64,000 bases of DNA from Geminicoccaceae bacterium. GTDB lineage: Bacteria > Pseudomonadota > Alphaproteobacteria > Geminicoccales > Geminicoccaceae. Position 1 is the stretch's first letter. Each line of letters begins with the position of its first letter. A model generated the notes under the pieces. That model had not been told where the DNA came from. It worked only from the letters and a program-made list of their open reading frames with translations, and ran no database searches. Shown here in pieces: positions 10,285 through 19,228 of the stretch. The stretch lies in the NCBI GenBank assembly GCA_007694015.1, contig RECO01000269.1, positions 1 through 64,000 on the forward strand, given 5' to 3'. Both the position numbers and the translations under genes were made by a program.

Positions 10285-10713
10285 TCATCCCTCCAAAATC
10301 ATGAAACTGCCGCGGCCGAGGGCAACGGTCACGCCCGCGGCGTCAACGACGGTCACGTCGACGGTCGCGGTCCGGCGCCCGGCCCGGACCATGCGCGCCC
10401 GTGCCACCAGGGGTGCCACGGCCGGCCTGAGGTAGTCGATGCGCAGGTCGAGCGTCGGCGTTGCCGCCGACTTGTGCAACGCGACCGCGTTGTAGGCAGC
10501 CAGGTCGATCAGGCTGGCGACGACCCCGCCATGCAGCGCGCCGTCCTCGCGGCTGCGCCGGAGCGCCGGGTTGGGGTCGAGGGCGACGTCCAGGCTGCCG
10601 GCGCGCGGGTCGACCGCCACCACCCGCGGCCGCAACACTTGGTCGTGGAAAGGAACCGCGTCGAGCACGGCTTGGGCCGCGGCGATGCTGGCGTTGGGGT
10701 CGTTGTCAGTCAT
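10285..10713 (-). CDS. PaaI-family hotdog thioesterase
   Basis: LHGGVVASLIDLAAYNAV ... LRIDYLRPA hotdog signature. Confidence 0.82.
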   Translation of the reverse strand: MTDNDPNASIAAAQAVLDAVPFHDQVLRPRVVAVDPRAGSLDVALDPNPALRRSREDGALHGGVVASLIDLAAYNAVALHKSAATPTLDLRIDYLRPAVAPLVARARMVRAGRRTATVDVTVVDAAGVTVALGRGSFMILEG

Positions 10714-10785
10714 CCTGGCACACGGCTTGCTGAACGGTCGTCCAACGCAACAGAGCAGATGACGGCGCTACGGTCCATCGTCTAC

Positions 10786-10806
10786 TGTATCCAAAAATCC
10801 ACTGCA
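10786..10806 (-). promoter_or_regulatory. Candidate operator, TTGGATACR family (site B)
   Basis: Minus strand GTGGATTTTTGGATACAGT; 16/18-class match to the site at 34783; in the divergent gap 10713/10817. Confidence 0.5.
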
Positions 10807-10816
10807 TGGACGACCG

Positions 10817-12379
10817 ATGATGGCCACGACCCGCACACTCCTGGTGACCGACGGCCGGATCTATCGCCACGGCGGCGATCCGGACATGCCGCCGGTCGCG
10901 GACATGCTGGTCAAGGGTGATCGCATCGCCGCCATCAAGCCCGGTCTCGCCGCAGAACTGCGCACCGCCGAAGGTCGCGCGCGCCACGGGGTCGATCGGC
11001 TCGACACGGTGCTGGATGCCCGCGATCGGCTGGTCCTGCCGGGATTCGTCAACGGCCACTATCACAGCCACGACGTGCTCTTGAAGGGATGCTTCGAGAC
11101 CATTCCGCTGGAGACGTGGCTCTTGCAGGCCCTGCCGCCCAACTACGGCCGGCGCTCGAAAGCCGAACTGCGGGCACGCACCCTGCTCGGTGCGGCAGAG
11201 TGCCTGCGCGGCGGCATCACCACCGTCCAAGACATGCTCACACTGGCCCCGATCGACGAGGACGACCTCCGCGTCGTGATGGATGCCTATGCCGAAGTGG
11301 GCATCCGCTGCGTCTTCTCGCTCCAGGTGGCCGACGTCGGTGGCGCCAAGGGCATGGCCTATTGGGACGAATGCGTGCCGGCCGACAAGAAGCACCTGCT
11401 GTCCGGTTCGGTGAACCCCGAAGATCGCGATCTGATCGAGGTCCTGGACGACATCGTGACCCGCTGGCAGGGCCAGCACCCCCGCATCGGCTGGGCGCTC
11501 GCCCCCACCAGCCCGGAACGGTGCTCGCGCTCCATGCTGGAGCGGCTGGCTGGCCTCAGCGCCAAGCATCAATTGCCGGTGTTCACCCACATCTACGAGA
11601 GCCGGGCGATGACCTTGGTCGCCCGGCACGAGCACGCCGACTACGGTGGCTCGCTCGTGCGCTACCTCCAGGCCTGCGGTCTCTTGAACGAACGCATGGG
11701 GCTGGCCCACAGCGTCTGGATGCTGGAAGAAGAGATCGACCTCATCCGCGCTGCTGGCGCCCACGTCGTCTTGAACCCGGTCGGCAACCTCAAGACCAAG
11801 AGCGGCGTCGCCCCCATTCGCTCCTATGTCGACAAGGGCGTCAACGTCTCGATCGGCTGTGACAATTGCAGTTGTTCGGACGTACAGAACATGTTTCAGG
11901 CGATGAAGCTGTTCGCTGACCTCGCCGCGATTTGCGATCCGGAACCTGGCCGGCCCTTCGCCGCCGACGCCTTGCGTTGTGCCACGCTGGGCGGTGCCAA
12001 GGCCTTGCAGCGCGAGGGTGAGCTTGGCGATCTCGAGCCGGGCATGCTCGCCGACTTCACCCTGATCGACCTCACCGATCCCTCCTACGTGCCGCTGAAC
12101 AGCTGCGTCCGCCAGACCGTCTTTACCGAGAGTGGCCGCGGCGTCGTCGCCGTCGTGGTCGGCGGCGAGGTGGTGATGCAGGACCGCAAGCTCACCACCA
12201 TCGACGAGGCCGCCCTGCGCGAAGAGGTGATGGCCCTGTTGCCGGGCCTGCGCGCCGAAGTGGCCGCGGTGACGGCACGGGTGGCCGAACTCGAGCCCTA
12301 TCTCGCCGAAGCCAACCGGCGCACCTGGCGCGACGACGTCGGGCTGCACCGCTATGTCGGCTACCCCCCCTCCGCCTAA
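10817..12379 (+). CDS. Amidohydrolase family protein (cytosine/SAH-deaminase-like)
   Basis: LPGFVNGHYHSHDVLLKGCFE, VFTHIYESRA, GLAHSVWMLEEE, GVNVSIGCDNCSCSD. Confidence 0.85.
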   Translation: MMATTRTLLVTDGRIYRHGGDPDMPPVADMLVKGDRIAAIKPGLAAELRTAEGRARHGVDRLDTVLDARDRLVLPGFVNGHYHSHDVLLKGCFETIPLETWLLQALPPNYGRRSKAELRARTLLGAAECLRGGITTVQDMLTLAPIDEDDLRVVMDAYAEVGIRCVFSLQVADVGGAKGMAYWDECVPADKKHLLSGSVNPEDRDLIEVLDDIVTRWQGQHPRIGWALAPTSPERCSRSMLERLAGLSAKHQLPVFTHIYESRAMTLVARHEHADYGGSLVRYLQACGLLNERMGLAHSVWMLEEEIDLIRAAGAHVVLNPVGNLKTKSGVAPIRSYVDKGVNVSIGCDNCSCSDVQNMFQAMKLFADLAAICDPEPGRPFAADALRCATLGGAKALQREGELGDLEPGMLADFTLIDLTDPSYVPLNSCVRQTVFTESGRGVVAVVVGGEVVMQDRKLTTIDEAALREEVMALLPGLRAEVAAVTARVAELEPYLAEANRRTWRDDVGLHRYVGYPPSA

Positions 12380-12421
12380 CCCCCGATCTCCACCCCCTCC
12401 GTGCTCAGGGAGAGCCCTGCG

Positions 12422-13462
12422 ATGTCCTACCGTTCCGTCCTCGCCGCCTGCAGCCTGACCGCCCTCACGTTCACGGCGGCGCCGGCACCTGCCGCCGCCT
12501 TGACCCTCACCGCTTGGGAGCGCGAAGGGTCCGAGGTGTTCGATCTGTACGTGCGCACCTTCGTCGACCTCGCCGCCGAACTGAGCGGCGGGGAGTTGCA
12601 GATCACCCCCTTCGGCGCCGGGGTGATCGCCGGCGTGTTCGACGGCCATGCGGCCGTGACCGATGGCATCGCCGACATGGCCTTCGGCTGGGCCGGCTAC
12701 ATCGTCAACCAGCATGCCGGCAACGCTTTCTTCGGCGCACTGCCGGGCGGGATGGGGCCCGAGGCGCTGTACCATTGGACCTACAGCGGCGGCGGCAAGG
12801 AACTGCTGACGGAGTTCCGCCGTGCGGCCAACGGCCAGCACGCGGTGGCCTGCGGCCTCTTGGGTAGCGAGGTCTTCGCCCACTCGCATCGCCGCATCCA
12901 GACGCTGGCGGACCTCGAAGGGCTGCGCCACCGCACCGCCGGCGCGTTCGTCGACGTCATCCGCGCCCTCGGTGCCACCCCGACCGTCATCCCCGGTCCG
13001 GACGTGTTCGCGGCCCTCGAGCGCCGGGCCATCGATTCGGCCGAGTATCTGACGCCGTACCTGAACAGCAAGGTCGGTTTTCAGAACGTCGCCGAGTACG
13101 TGATCATGCCGGGCATTCACACCCCTGCTGCGGTCTACGAGGTGACGATGAACATCGAGACCTGGGAGGGCTTGAGCGAACGCAGCCAGCGCGCGATCGA
13201 ACTCGCCTGCGAAATCGTGAGCTCGCGCTCCTATACCTTTTTGGGCGATGCCGACATGAAGAGCACCCAAGAACTCGCCGCCGGCCGCAACCAAATCGTG
13301 GTGCTGGACGACGAAGTGATCGAGCGCATCCGCGACGAGGGCCGCAACTGGATCAATGCGAGGGCGGCCGCAACCACCGGCGACGACTGGATCGAACGCA
13401 TCGGCGAGGCCTATTTCACCTATCAGGATCAGTGGTTGAGCAGCTTCAACCGGGTCCAGTGA
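12422..13462 (+). CDS. TRAP transporter substrate-binding protein DctP
   Basis: Signal peptide then DctP-type sequence; directly upstream of DctQ and DctM genes. Confidence 0.88.
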   Translation: MSYRSVLAACSLTALTFTAAPAPAAALTLTAWEREGSEVFDLYVRTFVDLAAELSGGELQITPFGAGVIAGVFDGHAAVTDGIADMAFGWAGYIVNQHAGNAFFGALPGGMGPEALYHWTYSGGGKELLTEFRRAANGQHAVACGLLGSEVFAHSHRRIQTLADLEGLRHRTAGAFVDVIRALGATPTVIPGPDVFAALERRAIDSAEYLTPYLNSKVGFQNVAEYVIMPGIHTPAAVYEVTMNIETWEGLSERSQRAIELACEIVSSRSYTFLGDADMKSTQELAAGRNQIVVLDDEVIERIRDEGRNWINARAAATTGDDWIERIGEAYFTYQDQWLSSFNRVQ

Positions 13463-13485
13463 GCCCGAGCCAAGGCGCCTGAACC

Positions 13486-14007
13486 ATGGACCGGATCGAC
13501 CGCGTGCTCGAGCGTCTCGCCTCGGCGCTCGGGCGCGTGGCCGAACTGGCCCTGCTCGGCCTCATCCTCGTCACCCTGAACGAGGTCGCCGCGCGCTACG
13601 TCTTCAACCGGCCGCAGATCTGGTCCTACGACGTTGCCTACATGCTCTCCGGGGCGATGGTCATGCTCGGCGCTGCCTGGGCCTTGCGGGCCAACGCCCA
13701 TGTCCGCATCGACGTGTTCGCCCAAGCCCTGCCGGCCCGCTGGCAGCAAGGCCTGCAGGTGATCATGTACGTGTTCTTGTTCCTGCCGGCTTTGGGCTTC
13801 GCCACGTGGGCCGCCTGGGGGCGAACCTCCCAGGCTTGGCGCACCGGGCAACTGGAGCAGGTCAGCGCCTGGGCGCCCAAGGTCTGGCCCTTCTACTTGA
13901 TCATCGCGCTCGGCCTCACGGCCCTGTTCGTCGAGTGCCTGGCCGCGGTGCTGCGCCACTTGCGCGGCTGGCGCGAGCGTCGGCCCGTTCCCGGTGGCGG
14001 CCTCTAA
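13486..14007 (+). CDS. TRAP transporter small permease DctQ
   Basis: Four-TM DctQ pattern NEVAARYVFNRPQIWSYDVAYMLSGAMVMLGAAWALRANAHVRIDV. Confidence 0.9.
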   Translation: MDRIDRVLERLASALGRVAELALLGLILVTLNEVAARYVFNRPQIWSYDVAYMLSGAMVMLGAAWALRANAHVRIDVFAQALPARWQQGLQVIMYVFLFLPALGFATWAAWGRTSQAWRTGQLEQVSAWAPKVWPFYLIIALGLTALFVECLAAVLRHLRGWRERRPVPGGGL

Positions 14008-14011
14008 GACC

Positions 14012-15337
14012 ATGGAATTTCTCAGCGTTCCCGCCTTTTGGATGTTCCCGGCGCTGTTCCTCATGGTGTTCGCCGGCTTTCCGGTCGCCTTCGCGCTCAT
14101 CACGCTTGCCTTCTTCTTCGGCTACGATTTCTTCGGCGCCCGCGTGGGCATCCAGTTTTTCGGCCGTATCCACGACGTCTTGACGAACTACGCCTTCGCC
14201 GCGGTGCCGCTGTTCGTCTTCATGGGGGCGATGCTGGAGCGCTCCGGCATCGCCGAGCGCCTGTTCCATGCGATGCAGCTCTGGGTCGGCCGGCTGCCGG
14301 GCGGCCTTGCCCTCGCCACGCTCTTGATGTGCGCGGTCTTTGCCGCCGCCACCGGGATCGTCGGCGCCGTCGAGGCCGTGGTCGGCATGATGGCGGCACC
14401 GGCGATGCTGCGGCAGCGCTACGCCAAGGACTTGATCTCCGGCACCGTGTGCGCCGGCGGTTCGCTCGGCACGATCATTCCGCCCTCGCTCGTGGTCGTG
14501 ATCTACGCCACCGTGGTCGAGATCTCGATCGGCGATCTGTTCGCCGGCATCATCATCCCCGGCCTGCTCATGGTCGTCCTGTTCGTCGCCTACGTCTTGA
14601 TCCGCTGCGCCCTCGATCCGGCGAGCGGTCCGCCGGCCGACGCCGCCATCAACGACGTTCCGTTGGGGGAAAAGCTCCGCGTTTCGGCGACCGCCTTGGT
14701 GCCGGTCGCACTTTTGGTCGTCGCCGTCCTCGGCTCGATCCTGGCGGGTATCGCCTCGCCGACGGAAGCCGCCGGCCTCGGTGCGGCGGGTGCGGTCCTG
14801 CTCACCATCGCCTACGGCAATTTCAGCTGGCAGCTCTTGTTCGAGGTGCTGCGGCGGGCCGTCGTCATCAACGCCATGATCATGCTGGTGGTCATCGGCG
14901 GCACTCTCTTCACCAGCATTTTCCTGATCAATGGCGGCACGAGGCTGGTCAACGAAGTCCTGGTGGGCACCAACCCCGAAGCGTGGCAGGTGGTGGTGCT
15001 GTTCCTCCTCGTCATCTTCGTGCTCGGTTTCGTCCTCGACTGGGTCTCGGTCGTGCTGATCTGCATGCCGATCTTCACGCCGGTGCTGCGCCAGCTCGGC
15101 ATCGACCCCTTGTGGTTCGGCGTGATGGCGTGCGTGGTGATCCAAACCTCGTATCTGACCCCGCCGATGGCACCGGCGATCTTCTACTTCCGCGCCATAG
15201 CACCGAAGGAAATCAGCTATGGTGACATGTTCCGCGGCGTGCTGCCGTTCATCGTCTGTCAGTTGATCGTCCTCGGCGTGGTGGCGGCTTGGCCGGCGAC
15301 CGCCACTTATTTGGCGGGGATCCTGTTCCGCTTTTGA
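14012..15337 (+). CDS. TRAP transporter large permease DctM
   Basis: Hydrophobic DctM family; GSLGTIIPPSLVVVIYA, ASPTEAAGLGAAGA, TPPMAPAIFY. Confidence 0.92.
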   Translation: MEFLSVPAFWMFPALFLMVFAGFPVAFALITLAFFFGYDFFGARVGIQFFGRIHDVLTNYAFAAVPLFVFMGAMLERSGIAERLFHAMQLWVGRLPGGLALATLLMCAVFAAATGIVGAVEAVVGMMAAPAMLRQRYAKDLISGTVCAGGSLGTIIPPSLVVVIYATVVEISIGDLFAGIIIPGLLMVVLFVAYVLIRCALDPASGPPADAAINDVPLGEKLRVSATALVPVALLVVAVLGSILAGIASPTEAAGLGAAGAVLLTIAYGNFSWQLLFEVLRRAVVINAMIMLVVIGGTLFTSIFLINGGTRLVNEVLVGTNPEAWQVVVLFLLVIFVLGFVLDWVSVVLICMPIFTPVLRQLGIDPLWFGVMACVVIQTSYLTPPMAPAIFYFRAIAPKEISYGDMFRGVLPFIVCQLIVLGVVAAWPATATYLAGILFRF

Positions 15338-15355
15338 CCAAGGAGGAGAACGGCG

Positions 15356-16333
15356 ATGAAAGCCGCGGTGATCGAGCGCCAGGGTGGGGTCGAGAACATC
15401 GTCTACCGCGAGTGGCCAGACCCGGACTACGGGCCGGACGACGTCCTGGTCAGGGTTCGCGCCTGCGCCCTGAACCACCTCGACATCTTCGTCCGGCGCG
15501 GCATGCCGGGCTTTCCGGTACCGATGCCGTTCATCTCGGGCGGTGACATCGCCGGCGAGATCGCGGCCGTAGGCGCTGGGGTGACGCGGTTTCGCCCGGG
15601 CGAGCGCGTCTCGCTCAACCCGCAGACCGACGAGGGCATGATCGGCGAGGAGTTGTTGGGCGGGCTTGCCGAACTCGTGCGGGTGCCGGCGAAGAACGTC
15701 ATCGCCATTCCCGATCAGCTCGACTTCGAGCGCGCTGCCGCCACGCCCATCGCCTACGGCACGGCACTGCGCATGTTGGTGACGCGCGGTCGGCTCCAGG
15801 CGGGCGAGACCGTGCTCGTCCTCGGCGCCAGCGGTGGGGTCGGCATCGCGTCGGTGCAGATCGCCAAGATGCTCGGTGCGGCGGTGATCGCGGTGGCGGG
15901 GTCGGCGGCCAAATGCGCGCGGCTCCTGGAGATCGGCGCCGACCACGCCATCGACATGTCGAGCACCGACTTCAGCCGGGAGGCGTGGCGCCTGTCGGGC
16001 AAGCGCGGCGTGGATATGTGCGTCAACTTCACCGGCGGCGACACCTACGTGCCGTCCTTGCGGACGTTGCGCCGGGGCGGGCGCCTCGTCACCTGCGGTG
16101 CGACCGCCGGCTTCGATCCGAAGACCGACCTCCGCTTCATCTGGGTCCGCGAACTGGAGGTCCTGGGCTCCAACAGCTACAGCCAGGACGACGTCGAACG
16201 GGCGCTCGCTCATGTCGCGAGCGGTAAGCTCGATCCGGTGATCGGCGCCACCTTTCCCTTGCACGAACTGGCGGCCGCCGAGACGCTGATGGAGCGCCGC
16301 GACTTCGTCGGCAAGATCGTCCTGCTACCCTGA
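15356..16333 (+). CDS. Zinc-type alcohol dehydrogenase / quinone oxidoreductase (MDR family)
   Basis: NHLDIFVRRGMPG, GGDIAGEIAAVGAGV, VLGASGGVGIASVQIAK. Confidence 0.9.
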   Translation: MKAAVIERQGGVENIVYREWPDPDYGPDDVLVRVRACALNHLDIFVRRGMPGFPVPMPFISGGDIAGEIAAVGAGVTRFRPGERVSLNPQTDEGMIGEELLGGLAELVRVPAKNVIAIPDQLDFERAAATPIAYGTALRMLVTRGRLQAGETVLVLGASGGVGIASVQIAKMLGAAVIAVAGSAAKCARLLEIGADHAIDMSSTDFSREAWRLSGKRGVDMCVNFTGGDTYVPSLRTLRRGGRLVTCGATAGFDPKTDLRFIWVRELEVLGSNSYSQDDVERALAHVASGKLDPVIGATFPLHELAAAETLMERRDFVGKIVLLP

Positions 16334-17899
16334 ACGCCGATCGGCCGCGCCCGCCAACAGGGCCTGCACCTGGCGGCGGTCGATCTTGCCCGTGCCGAGG
16401 AGCGGCAAGCGCTCCACCATCAGCACCCGCCGAGGATGGGCGTAGGCAGGCCCGTGCTCCAGGCAGAACGCCTTGATCGAAGCCTCGCTCGGGGTATGGC
16501 CCGGGCGAGGCACCACGAGGGCCGCCGGTGCCTGGCCCTTCGCGTCGTGGCGGATGGCCGCCACCGCGACCTCGGCCACCGCCGGGTGCCGTGCGATCAG
16601 GTTCTCGACCTCCTTCGGGTAGATGTTCTCGCCGCCGCAATTGAACATGTCGTCGACGCGACCGAGGAAATGGAAGAAGCCGTCGTCGTCCCGGCGGAAC
16701 CGGTCGCCCGTGCGAAACCAGCCATCGACCAGCCGCGCCGCGGTTTCATCGGGTCGGTTCAGATAACCGAGGGTTACCGCGGGGCTGCGCACCCAGAGTT
16801 CGCCTTCCTGGCAGGCATCGCCCCCTTCGCTATCGACCAGCCGCACCTCGTTTTCCAGTGCCGGCACGCCGACGCTGCCCTCGGGCACCGCGCGCCCATC
16901 CGCCGGCGGCTGCAGGGGGCCGCCCGCTTCGGTCAGCCCGTAGGCGTTCTTCACCTTGGCGCCGAACGCCGCCTCGACGGCACCGGCGAGCGTTTCGGTC
17001 ACCACCGCCGAGCCGATGGCGACGGCCTCCAGGCGCGGCAGGTCGATCCCACCCCTGCGCTCGATTTCGGCCAGCGCCCGGCTGAAGATCGCCGGCACGC
17101 CCGAGGTGAAGGTGGCGCCGTAGGTCTGCAAGGCGTGGAGGAAAAGCGGCGCATCGAACGAGGTCGTGATGACCGCCATGGCGCCGGCGCGGAGATAGGG
17201 CTTGATCACCCCCCGCATCGCGTTCTTGTGGTAGAGCGGCGTCGCGGCCACGGCACAGGCATCCGGCGCGAGCGGCGCCAGGCGCTCGGCGAGGCGGATC
17301 GACCACAACATGCCGGCATGGCCGAGCAGCGCCCCTTTGGGCCAGCCGCCCGAGCCCGAGGTGTAGGCGACGAAGGCGGCAGCGTCGGCTGGCGGATCGA
17401 ACGCGGGATAGTCCTCGCCGCCGCCAACCAGCGCCGCATAAGGCGCCCAGCCCGGGGCCTCCGGGCCCGTGGCCCAGCGCTGCCGCGGCAGGCCCGCAAA
17501 GTCCCTGAGCCGCGGCACCACCGCCAAATCGGCCACCACCCCCGCCACGTCGGCGTCGTGCACGATGTGCGCGATCACCTCGGCCGAGGCCTGAGTGTTC
17601 AAGGCGACCGGCTGCACGCCGAGCCGCATGGCCCCGAAAAAGCAGGCAACGAAGGCAATGCCGTTGCCGGTGGCGACGAGGAGCCGATCGCCGGGGCCAA
17701 GACCGGCGCGCATCAGCCCCGCGGCGACCTGGTCCATCGCCTGGTCCAATTCGGCGTGCGTGACGTGGCGCGCCGCGCCCCCGACCGGCAGTTCGACCAA
17801 CGCCGTTCGGTCGGCCGCATGGGCCAGCGCCGGGCGCTGGAAGAAGCCCAGATTGCGGTCTTGGGCGTCAGCGCTCACGGACGGCATGGGCGGCTGCAT
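16325..17899 (-). CDS. Class I adenylate-forming acyl-CoA synthetase
   Basis: YTSGSGGWPKGALL, NAYGLTEAGG, GWFRTGDRFRRDDDGFFHFLGRVDDMFNCGGENIYPKEVE; C-terminal GKIDRRQV. Confidence 0.92.
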   Translation of the reverse strand: MQPPMPSVSADAQDRNLGFFQRPALAHAADRTALVELPVGGAARHVTHAELDQAMDQVAAGLMRAGLGPGDRLLVATGNGIAFVACFFGAMRLGVQPVALNTQASAEVIAHIVHDADVAGVVADLAVVPRLRDFAGLPRQRWATGPEAPGWAPYAALVGGGEDYPAFDPPADAAAFVAYTSGSGGWPKGALLGHAGMLWSIRLAERLAPLAPDACAVAATPLYHKNAMRGVIKPYLRAGAMAVITTSFDAPLFLHALQTYGATFTSGVPAIFSRALAEIERRGGIDLPRLEAVAIGSAVVTETLAGAVEAAFGAKVKNAYGLTEAGGPLQPPADGRAVPEGSVGVPALENEVRLVDSEGGDACQEGELWVRSPAVTLGYLNRPDETAARLVDGWFRTGDRFRRDDDGFFHFLGRVDDMFNCGGENIYPKEVENLIARHPAVAEVAVAAIRHDAKGQAPAALVVPRPGHTPSEASIKAFCLEHGPAYAHPRRVLMVERLPLLGTGKIDRRQVQALLAGAADRRSG

Positions 17900-18365
17900 C
17901 GGCGACGGCGTCGACGATGGCGTGATAACCGGTGCAGCGGCAGTAATTGCCCGACAGGGCTTCGCGAATGCGCGGGCGGTCGGGCGAGGGCTCGTCCGCC
18001 AGGAGTTCGGCAGCGGTCAACACCATCCCGGGCGTGCAGAAGCCACACTGCAAGGCGGCACGTGCATGGAACGCTTCCTGCAGCGCCTCGACCCGGCCGC
18101 TGGCCGTAGCCCCCTCGATGGTTTCGATCACAGCGCCATCCGCCTGTGCCGCCAGCAACAGACAGCCGCGCATCGTGCGCCCATCGACCACCACCGTGCA
18201 CGCCCCGCAAACCCCGTGTTCGCAACCAACATGGCTGCCGGTCAGGCCGAGCCCATGCCGCAGCCAATCCACCAGCGACTGCCGGACGGGCACCGTCGCC
18301 CGCACCGGCTCGCCGTTGACCGTGCACGCGATCGCCGCCGTCGCCTCGAAGCCCTGATCACTCAC
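17868..18365 (-). CDS. Xanthine dehydrogenase/CO dehydrogenase-type (2Fe-2S) small subunit (CoxS-like)
   Basis: GCEHGVCGACTVVVDG and CGFCTPGM...CRCTGY double 2Fe-2S motifs; GTG start overlapping the CoxM-like stop. Confidence 0.93.
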   Translation of the reverse strand: MSDQGFEATAAIACTVNGEPVRATVPVRQSLVDWLRHGLGLTGSHVGCEHGVCGACTVVVDGRTMRGCLLLAAQADGAVIETIEGATASGRVEALQEAFHARAALQCGFCTPGMVLTAAELLADEPSPDRPRIREALSGNYCRCTGYHAIVDAVADAAAHAVRER

Positions 18366-19228
18366 CCCGCCACTCCCCACTGCGCGACGACCCGCTCCAA
18401 GAGCGCGCCCGCCAGGCGGCGCTTGTAGCCCTCGCCGTAGGTGGCGTCCGGCGCGATCGTCAACTCGTCCAGTGCACACTCTTTGGCCCGCGCCCGTGTC
18501 GCTGGATCGTCCAGCCTGCCACCGCGCAAGGTGCGGGCCGTGCGCGTCGCCACGCTCGGCCGCTCGTCCGCCCCGAAATAGACCAGACGGCAGTCGGCGA
18601 CCTCGCCGTCCACCACCCGCGCCCATGACGCCAGGCCGAGAATGGCGTAGTCGCCGTGCCGCCTCGCCACCTCGACGAAGCCGAAGCGCGTGCCCGGCGC
18701 CGTGGCGGGAAAGCGCACGCCGACGACGAGCTCGTCGACGCTGCGCGCGGTCGCGTAGACCCCTTCGAAGAAGGCGTCAGCCGGCACGAACCGCCGGCCC
18801 GAGGCACCTTGCAGCTCGATCTCGGCCTCGAGACAGACGGCACAAGCTGGCAGTTCCGCTGCCGGATCGGCCAGCGCCAGGCTGCCGCAGACCGTGCCGC
18901 GATGGCGGATCGCCTGATGCGCCACGTGGGGCAGGGCTTGCGCCAAGAGATGCGCGGGTCCGACCTGGTCGCGGACGGCGCGCAAGGCCTCGGCATGACG
19001 CACGAGAGCGCCGAAGCGCAAGCCGTCGCCGCCATGGCCAACCGCGCGCAAGGGCTCGATCCGGTTGATGTCCACGAGCACTTTGGGTGCCGTCATCCGC
19101 AACGCCAAGAGCGGCATGAGGCTCTGTCCGCCGGCGAGCACCGCGGCCTCGTCGCCATGCTCGCGCAACAGGGCGAGGGCACCCTCCAGCTCCGTCGGCG
19201 CCGTGTAGGCGAAGGGGGCGGGCTTCAT
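18362..19228 (-). CDS. FAD-binding medium subunit (CoxM-like)
   Basis: AVLAGGQSLMPLLALRM, RHRGTVCGSLALADPAAELPA. Confidence 0.92.
   Translation of the reverse strand: MKPAPFAYTAPTELEGALALLREHGDEAAVLAGGQSLMPLLALRMTAPKVLVDINRIEPLRAVGHGGDGLRFGALVRHAEALRAVRDQVGPAHLLAQALPHVAHQAIRHRGTVCGSLALADPAAELPACAVCLEAEIELQGASGRRFVPADAFFEGVYATARSVDELVVGVRFPATAPGTRFGFVEVARRHGDYAILGLASWARVVDGEVADCRLVYFGADERPSVATRTARTLRGGRLDDPATRARAKECALDELTIAPDATYGEGYKRRLAGALLERVVAQWGVAG

Noticed and set aside
10706-13294. 862-aa minus-strand ORF
   Set aside because: Antisense shadow of the amidohydrolase and DctP genes; His/Arg/Asp/Gly-rich low-complexity translation typical of GC-rich opposite strands
13916-16264. 782-aa minus-strand ORF
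   Set aside because: Charged, repetitive antisense shadow of DctM and the MDR dehydrogenase
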